Source: SHLQ01 sp033344795 (GTDB taxonomy: Bacteria; Actinomycetota; Acidimicrobiia; Acidimicrobiales; SHLQ01). Taken from it: 64,000 nt of DNA. Below are positions 58,430 through 64,000 of this stretch, in pieces; the stretch's first letter is position 1; the number at the start of each line of letters is the position of its first letter. The stretch covers positions 4,092,001 to 4,156,000 of the forward strand of contig JAWPMS010000001.1 in assembly GCA_033344795.1 (NCBI GenBank), written 5' to 3'. Below the pieces are notes generated by a model, which was not told the origin of the DNA, did no database searches, and was given only the letters and a program-made list of their open reading frames with translations. The position numbers and the translations under genes were made by a program.

Positions 58430-61407
58430 TGCGCCTACCCAGAATCACGCTCGAAAGCGCACGGTCTTCCGTACGACCGATCGTCACCCTCTTCGCATGG
58501 ATCCACCTGTACGTACTGGGGTTGCTCGGAATGTGGATCCTGATCGTTCTCGTCGCGACCGGCTGGCAGCCAGTTGTAGTCACCACCGGGTCGATGACAC
58601 CGACCCTTCGGCCGGGCGATGTCTTGATGACCAGCCAGCACCCTGACGATGATCTTCTCGGACAGCGCACGGTCATCACGTTTGAGGGAAACAATGACGA
58701 CGGATCGCTCGTCACTCATCGGATCTTCGAGACGCTGCCAGGTTCTCGCACATACATCACCAAAGGCGACGCAAATCCGACTCCCGACACCGATCGAGTG
58801 TCGCCGGCTCAAGTCGTTGGCGTCGGCCAGCTCGTAGTGCCCGTGGTGGGGCTTCCCGTCGTATGGGCTCAAGACGGGAACGCCTCGGCGTTGATCGCAG
58901 TCGGCATCGTTTCGATGGCCTCACTCCTGACCGCTCTTCGATCGATGCTGACCCCGGCATCGACAAAGACACGCCGTGCGGCCAGTTCGCGCGCCTCACG
59001 AATGGCCGACACGGCGATTCGACGGGTGCGCTTCCTCGTCGGCCTCATGATCGCGAGCCAGTTCTTCTTGGATGGCGGCAGATTCGACGTCGCCGCATTC
59101 GGACTCTCCCGAAGCGAGCTGCTTCTGATTGCCATCGGCGGTCTCGCCGCGATCAACGGTGCGTCCGCGTGGGTGGCGAAAACGTACGGCGACGAGCCTC
59201 CTCGCCATTTCGCCACCGGCGAACTCATTGCCGACAGCCTCCTGGTGATCGTCCTGACGACGGCGACCGGTGGAACCGGGATCGGCTGGGTGCTGATTGC
59301 CTTGCCGATCGTCGAGGCCGCTGTCCGGTTCCGACTCGCGGGCGCACTCATGCACTGGATGATGATGACCGGCATCACGCTCGCCGCGAGACTCTGGATC
59401 CTCGAGGGTGCCTCGGCCAGCACGAACACCGTCATCGACGAGCTCGAACAGCTCCTCGATCAGCTCGGCGTTCTGTTGCTGGTGGTCATTCCTGGCGCCT
59501 ACATCGCTGAACAGCTCCTCAACGACGTCGTCGTCCAGCAGCGACACACCAACAGTGCCCTCGAACGAGGCAAACTTCTCGAAATCGTCGCGGAGACCGG
59601 GCACGAGGTGAATCGCCTCGGCGGCGAGCTCTCGGACATTCTGGCCAAGGCGGCGACCAAGATTGGATTCGATGTCGTCGATGTTTGTGCGCTCCTCCCG
59701 AGCACCGGATGGAGAACTCTCTCGACGGCCCAGACAGATCATGGTGTGACACTCCCCCCTCCCGGAGAGACGGCGAGCACCCTCGACGACGCAGTTCTCG
59801 CCGAAACCGAGGTTTTCATCGACCTCACCTCGGAGAACCACAGCGATCTTTCCACACTCGAACATCACGGAATCTCGACGTTGGTGCGTTTCATCATTGC
59901 CAACGACCAGGGGACGATCGTGGCGCTCCGTGCTGCGACGGCGCACAATTCGCTGCTCGCATCGGCAAACATCGAAGCGCTCCGGCTGCTCTCCGGACAG
60001 GCCACGATCGCCATACAGAATCGCCAGCTCATCGATGAGTTGCAAACCGCACATGGAGAGCTGCACCATCAGGCGACGCACGACGCGCTCACCACCCTGC
60101 CGAATCGCGCGTACTTCCTCGATGTGTTGAGCAGCTCGCTCCGGGCTTCGTCAGACCCAGACCGGCCTCACGCCGTACTCTTCTTGGATCTCAATGGTTT
60201 CAAGGCCGTCAACGATGCCCTGGGCCACGACGCAGGCGACGAGTTGCTTGCCATCGTCGCACAGCGTCTGGTCGACGCAGTTGGCGACAGTGGACTCGTC
60301 GCCCGGCTCGGTGGAGACGAATTCACCGTGCTTCTCAACCCAATGGATGACCTTCGCGATGCACTCCAGGTCGCGAGCTCCATTCACAGGGGTTTGGTCG
60401 AACCCATGGCGCTGGATCGCGAAACCGTCAAGGTCGGCGCGAGCATCGGAATCGCCTATGCCGAAGAAGGCCTGAGCGAGACCGAGATTCTCCGACGAGC
60501 AGATGCCGCGATGTATGCGGCGAAGAACGGCAGCAGCTCGACCCGGATCAGCGTGTACCACCCAGATCTTGACGCGGCCGAGCGACGCCAGGGCCGTTTG
60601 GCAGGCGAATTCAAGAAGGCGCTCGACAGCGGTGATCTCCACATGCACTTCCAGCCGTTGGTGGCCGCCAAGTCACGCCAGATTGTCGGCGCAGAAGCGC
60701 TCATTCGCTGGAACCACAGAGAACTCGGCAACGTGAACGCTCCAGCAATCCTCGAACTCGCGGAGATCACCGATCGGGTGAACGAACTCAACCTGTGGAT
60801 CCTTGAACAATCACTCCGAATCGTTGGAGCACTCAATCTCGAGGAGAACCAGGAGTTCTCGATCGCGGTCAACGTCTCCCCCACCGAGCTCGAGCTCCCG
60901 AACCTGGTCAGCAACATCACCGACGCACTCCTCCTCTCGGGAGTTTCGGCCGAACGCCTTGTCATCGAGCTCAGCGAACGGATCGTTGCCGAACGCGGGG
61001 CGACGCTTCCCGCCATCAAGGAACTCACCGAGCTCGGCATTCAGTTGTCGCTCGACGACTTCGGCGAGGGACGCACCTCACTCGCCCACCTTCGAGGCCT
61101 CCCCATTTCTCAGATGAAGCTCGACCGTCTTCTCGTGCAACAAGCATGCATGGCAAAGCAGGATCGAATCATTCTCGAGTCGCTTGTTGACCTCGCACAC
61201 GATCTCGATCTCTCGGTGGTCGCTGAGGGCATCGAGACCAAGGAACACTTCGCAACGGTCATCAACGCAGGCGTTGACCTTCTCCAGGGATACGGCCTCC
61301 ACCGACCCATGCCAGCCGAGTCCTTCCTTGCGCTGATGGCCCATGCGAAACCTGTCGATCGGTTCGTCATCGCGAGATCGAACCAAACGAACGAGGTCGA
61401 GATCTAA
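58426..61407 (+). CDS. SipW-type signal peptidase fused to membrane-GAF-GGDEF-EAL
   Basis: 993 residues from GTG 58426 (ATG 58429 is in frame). Residues ~20-175 are an ER/SipW-type signal peptidase: membrane helix, Ser56 in TTGSMTPTLRPGD, His98 in VTHRI taking the place of Lys, and the KGDANPTPD box (113-121), then a second helix. About six further helices (~205-370) form a sensor-like membrane module, followed by a GAF domain (~375-545), GGDEF (intact motif at 629-633) and EAL (757-759). The EAL domain keeps AVNVSP, VIELSE, LDDFGEG, MKLDR and VAEGIE. It joins cleavage of exported TasA-like proteins to c-di-GMP turnover in one chain. Confidence 0.9.
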   Translation: MMRLPRITLESARSSVRPIVTLFAWIHLYVLGLLGMWILIVLVATGWQPVVVTTGSMTPTLRPGDVLMTSQHPDDDLLGQRTVITFEGNNDDGSLVTHRIFETLPGSRTYITKGDANPTPDTDRVSPAQVVGVGQLVVPVVGLPVVWAQDGNASALIAVGIVSMASLLTALRSMLTPASTKTRRAASSRASRMADTAIRRVRFLVGLMIASQFFLDGGRFDVAAFGLSRSELLLIAIGGLAAINGASAWVAKTYGDEPPRHFATGELIADSLLVIVLTTATGGTGIGWVLIALPIVEAAVRFRLAGALMHWMMMTGITLAARLWILEGASASTNTVIDELEQLLDQLGVLLLVVIPGAYIAEQLLNDVVVQQRHTNSALERGKLLEIVAETGHEVNRLGGELSDILAKAATKIGFDVVDVCALLPSTGWRTLSTAQTDHGVTLPPPGETASTLDDAVLAETEVFIDLTSENHSDLSTLEHHGISTLVRFIIANDQGTIVALRAATAHNSLLASANIEALRLLSGQATIAIQNRQLIDELQTAHGELHHQATHDALTTLPNRAYFLDVLSSSLRASSDPDRPHAVLFLDLNGFKAVNDALGHDAGDELLAIVAQRLVDAVGDSGLVARLGGDEFTVLLNPMDDLRDALQVASSIHRGLVEPMALDRETVKVGASIGIAYAEEGLSETEILRRADAAMYAAKNGSSSTRISVYHPDLDAAERRQGRLAGEFKKALDSGDLHMHFQPLVAAKSRQIVGAEALIRWNHRELGNVNAPAILELAEITDRVNELNLWILEQSLRIVGALNLEENQEFSIAVNVSPTELELPNLVSNITDALLLSGVSAERLVIELSERIVAERGATLPAIKELTELGIQLSLDDFGEGRTSLAHLRGLPISQMKLDRLLVQQACMAKQDRIILESLVDLAHDLDLSVVAEGIETKEHFATVINAGVDLLQGYGLHRPMPAESFLALMAHAKPVDRFVIARSNQTNEVEI

Positions 61408-62018
61408 TGGCGCGACCACTGCACGAATTCACTGTCACCCCAGCATCAGACGAGGAGCAGGCCAGCGAGAACTGGCTCACCCGAACGACGGCGCGAGCCT
61501 TCGCTGCTGCGATCTCCGCGCTCTTGATCGCCACACTTGTGGTCAATAGATCGAACGAGGCTCTTGCGACCGACGGAACAGCTGCCGGATCGTCGCTGTC
61601 CACCGGAACGATCTCCCTTCTCGACGACGACTCTGGACGCGCCCTGTTCGACTTCAGCGACATGGCCCCCGGTCGACCCATCATCCGGTGCCTCGAAGTC
61701 ATCTATGACGGCACGATCACCCCCGTCGACCTCACCCTGACCACAGAGAGCAACGGCGAGCTGGCCGAATTCCTCGACGTCAAGATTGAAGCCGGCGAGG
61801 GCGCTGGCTTCGAGTCGTGCGATGGCTTCGTTCCAGACGGTCAACTGATCTCGGGCACATTGCAGAAGCTTTCCGATGACGGCCGACTCGACCTCGGTCG
61901 GCTCGTGAACAGCGGGGAACGCCACAGCTATCGCATCACGGTCGATATTCGCGATGTGCAGGATGCGCTCGGAAAGTCTGCTTCCGCGGACTTCATTTGG
62001 GAAGTCTCACCATCATGA
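61407..62018 (+). CDS. TasA/camelysin-like exported protein, second of three
   Basis: 203 residues; its ATG shares one base with the previous stop (TAATG). One helix (FAAAISALLIATLVVNRSNEALA) and a beta domain with SSLSTGTISLLDDDSG, FDFSDMAPGRPIIRCLEVIYDGTITPVDLTLTTES, following the same pattern as the first homologue, one Cys per domain pair. Expected substrate of the operon's signal peptidases. Overlaps the third homologue by ATGA. Confidence 0.72.
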   Translation: MARPLHEFTVTPASDEEQASENWLTRTTARAFAAAISALLIATLVVNRSNEALATDGTAAGSSLSTGTISLLDDDSGRALFDFSDMAPGRPIIRCLEVIYDGTITPVDLTLTTESNGELAEFLDVKIEAGEGAGFESCDGFVPDGQLISGTLQKLSDDGRLDLGRLVNSGERHSYRITVDIRDVQDALGKSASADFIWEVSPS

Positions 62019-62656
62019 GCGAGCTCACCCAACAAGAACACGACGAGCTGCTGAGGCGGAGGAGCCTGATCGCAGTCGTGGCTGCTCTGCTTCTTCTGGT
62101 CATCTCGACGCCGATCTGGCTCATCTATCGAGCGAACAGTTCGACGGCTGCCTTTGCCGATGCCGAGGTTCTCGAGAACAACCGCCTCGGTGCCGCAACA
62201 CTCGACATCGAAGTCGGCAATGGTGCCGCGACGTTCGAAGCCACCAACCTCGCCCCCGGAGATGTCGTGTCCGGACAGCTCGAACTCCACAATGCGGGGA
62301 CCCTCCCACTCCTCTATGAGATCTCTGGATCGTCGGATGGCGATCTCCTCGCCGAGTGGCTGCGGTTTGAGCTTTGGCTCTCCCAGGACACCTGCAACAT
62401 CGCAGACCCGAAGAATCGAATCGCGCAAGACCTGAGCTTCGACCCGTCGGTAGCGTCGTTCGACGAACTGAATGTCACCGGGCGCGCGGTCGTCGCTCGT
62501 GGAGGCCTCTCGGTCGGCGAACGGCAGACGATGTGTCTCGGCGCGCGGCTCGTCCTGGAAGCCCCCAATGACGTGCAAGGCCGACGAACCGAAATCGACA
62601 TCGTCGTCGACGCCGTACATGACATCGAGGCAGATCAGGATGGAGGCACCCCGTGA
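62015..62656 (+). CDS. TasA/camelysin-like exported protein, third of three
   Basis: 213 residues from ATG 62015 (ATGA overlap). Helix LIAVVAALLLLVISTPIWLI (~18-38), then ENNRLGAATLDIEVGNG, FEATNLAPGDVVSGQLELHNAGTLPLLYEISGSS, the clearest match of the three to the TasA/CalY plan, including the TNLAPGD...N.GTLP stretch. Ends with an acidic region. It leads into the second signal peptidase gene through a GTGA overlap. Confidence 0.75.
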   Translation: MSELTQQEHDELLRRRSLIAVVAALLLLVISTPIWLIYRANSSTAAFADAEVLENNRLGAATLDIEVGNGAATFEATNLAPGDVVSGQLELHNAGTLPLLYEISGSSDGDLLAEWLRFELWLSQDTCNIADPKNRIAQDLSFDPSVASFDELNVTGRAVVARGGLSVGERQTMCLGARLVLEAPNDVQGRRTEIDIVVDAVHDIEADQDGGTP

Positions 62657-64000
62657 CGCGCCGACGCGATCGTTTCATCAGTGGCCTCGCCCTGCTTGTC
62701 ATCATCCTCGTATCGGTCGTACTGGGTGGGCTGGCGGCTGGCTACCGGCCAGTCATCATCCAGACGGGCAGCATGGTCCCGACAGCTCCGCCGAAGTCGC
62801 TGATCATCGCGTCTCCTCGCGACGCGTCTGACATCGCCGTTGGAGACATCATCGTCATGCGCCGCCCGGGCGCCACACCGGTCACCCATCGAATCATCGA
62901 AATCGAGGGCTCTGCCACCAATCGATTCGCCATCACGCAAGGTGACGCGAACGAAGGACCCGACGCCTCGCCGTACCCCCTCGACGGTGAAGATCTTGTC
63001 GCGAGATGGATCCGCCCAGGTTGGGGTGGAGCAATCCAATCACTGTTCCAACCTGGTATCGCTCTCGGCGTCATGGCGCTCGCCGTGCTGGCGCTTGTTT
63101 TTCAAGCACTTCGATTCATCTGGCGCAACCCATCGCCGATGGCCGTCGAGGCCGCCAGTTCAGCACGTGTGATCGCCGACACGTTGTCCAAGGACGCCCC
63201 GACCACCTCGAAACCGGTGAAGCCGATTCAAGGAAAGAAGCGGCGTTCCCGCAAGCCGCTCGTCGTGGCGATCTTCCCGCTCACCGCGATGTTCACGACT
63301 GGGGTCGCGTGGGCGCTTTTCGTCTCGACCGACACGGTCGCCTCCAACGATTTCGCCACGGCAGCGTGTTTCGATGCCCAGCTCGGATCGGTCCAGTCCG
63401 GCGAGACCATCCATGCGGTGAACGGCAACGTCTCGATACCGATCAGCGCGGTCGACCCAACCGGTTCGTTCGTCATTGCCTCGATACGGAGCGCATCGAA
63501 CGAACCAGCCGACAGCGTCGTGCAAGTCCAGCTCGGAACCGGCGGTACATCGGTCGAACTCGATCGGCTCACCGACAATGGTGCGCCGCCACCGATCACC
63601 GTCTCCTGGTCGGTCGTCGAATACACGTGCGGAGTCACCGTGCAACGAGGGGTGGCCAACGGCAATGGCTCTGGCCAGGTTGACATCCCCATCGCAACCG
63701 TCGACCTCGCGACGTCTTTCGCCCTGGCTTCGACCAGCCCGGCGGCAAGCGCAACCCAATTCGACGCCGACGACAGCCTTCTTTTTGAACTCGTGTCCGC
63801 AGATACGCTGCGTGTCCGAACCGCGGGAGCGGCGATCGCGGCCACACGGTCGATCTCGTGGCAGGTCGTCAGTTTCGACGACCCGGGAGATGCGTCGATT
63901 CAGACGGTGACGGGAAGCCTTGGCGCCGCAGCGACGACCACCACCCTCGCTCTGCCATCTCCGGTCGATCCGACGTCGACCTTCATCCTTGCCTCCGCGG
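62653..64000 (+). CDS. SipW-type signal peptidase with C-terminal beta-rich extension, cut by window edge
   Basis: 449 residues to the window end, start GTG 62653 (overlapping the stop before it). SipW/ER-type peptidase: helix (~10-30), Ser40 in QTGSMVPT, His79 in VTHRI, QGDAN at 96-100 and a distal Asp104, then a second helix (~138-155). After a basic linker (KGKKRRSRKPL-like, ~190-205) and a third helix, a secreted beta-rich region contains repeats starting VDP.xSFVIASI / VDLATSFALAST / VDPTSTFILASA. The unseen C-terminus may hold more of these. Processes TasA-like proteins, or is itself displayed on the surface through the repeats. Confidence 0.82.
   Translation, partial: MTRRRDRFISGLALLVIILVSVVLGGLAAGYRPVIIQTGSMVPTAPPKSLIIASPRDASDIAVGDIIVMRRPGATPVTHRIIEIEGSATNRFAITQGDANEGPDASPYPLDGEDLVARWIRPGWGGAIQSLFQPGIALGVMALAVLALVFQALRFIWRNPSPMAVEAASSARVIADTLSKDAPTTSKPVKPIQGKKRRSRKPLVVAIFPLTAMFTTGVAWALFVSTDTVASNDFATAACFDAQLGSVQSGETIHAVNGNVSIPISAVDPTGSFVIASIRSASNEPADSVVQVQLGTGGTSVELDRLTDNGAPPPITVSWSVVEYTCGVTVQRGVANGNGSGQVDIPIATVDLATSFALASTSPAASATQFDADDSLLFELVSADTLRVRTAGAAIAATRSISWQVVSFDDPGDASIQTVTGSLGAAATTTTLALPSPVDPTSTFILASA

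Overview
The window looks like chromosomal DNA of a high-GC actinobacterium. Supporting signs are a mycothiol-type maleylpyruvate isomerase fold protein, F420/PPOX-type oxidoreductases, a DUF222 (13E12) HNH protein behind an actinobacterial LexA box, a DtxR-family repressor with the CPHGNPIPG motif, a ClgR/PopR-like regulator beside clpP genes, and strong G/C at third codon positions. A marine Acidimicrobiia (Ilumatobacter-like) is my best guess, but that is inference. I see no rRNA, tRNA, CRISPR array, integrase, transposase or phage module.

Layout. 1-3.7 kb: histidine kinase (runs off the left edge), an acetyltransferase/UBP-zinc-finger fusion, an Lrp regulator and a deazaflavin-dependent nitroreductase. 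3.8-7.4 kb: MoxR ATPase, VWA protein and a convergent leucine-rich protein. 7.4-11.6 kb: SOS-box DUF222/HNH gene, secreted RTX-repeat protein, ModA-like protein. 11.7-19.5 kb: etfBA and a dimethylglycine/sarcosine-oxidase-like flavoprotein with its GntR regulator; all three transcription units carry the same 22-bp operator. Between them lie a PH-domain protein, a secreted cyclase-family protein with a poly-Asp tail, and a cytochrome c lipoprotein. 19.5-24 kb: ordinary small metabolic and unknown genes. 24-27 kb: a clpP pair (the second lacks the catalytic His), an antisense-overlapping PopR/ClgR-like regulator and a 61-residue protein ending in LAA. 27-30 kb: methyltransferase, an unrecognised three-gene operon and a TerB-like protein.

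30-41.4 kb is a one-carbon island. It holds formate-THF ligase and a methylene-THF reductase-like gene. A divergent GGDEF-EAL gene follows, then a coupled operon of corrinoid protein, DUF1638, PF13769-type protein, methyl-THF:corrinoid methyltransferase, RACo-like corrinoid activator and a non-pyrrolysine MttB homologue. Tandem 17-bp palindromes with 18-bp periodicity precede both transcription units, so they are probably co-regulated. With the dimethylglycine-oxidase/ETF genes this suggests catabolism of N-methylated compounds by transfer of methyl groups to THF and oxidation to formate with ATP recovery. 41.6-52 kb: VIT-type metal transporter, iron ABC transporter parts, DtxR regulator, PabB-PabC fusion, DUF1015-SerA pair, zinc-type dehydrogenase, NUDIX; then leuS.

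55.2-64 kb (runs off the right edge) is the most unusual part: six genes linked by 4-bp-class stop/start overlaps. They encode a PilZ protein built on a catalytically degenerate cellulose-synthase scaffold, three TasA/camelysin-like exported proteins, an ER/SipW-type signal peptidase fused to membrane-GAF-GGDEF-EAL domains, and a second SipW-type peptidase with a beta-rich extension. I read it as a c-di-GMP-controlled system for exporting and processing TasA-like matrix or fibre proteins.
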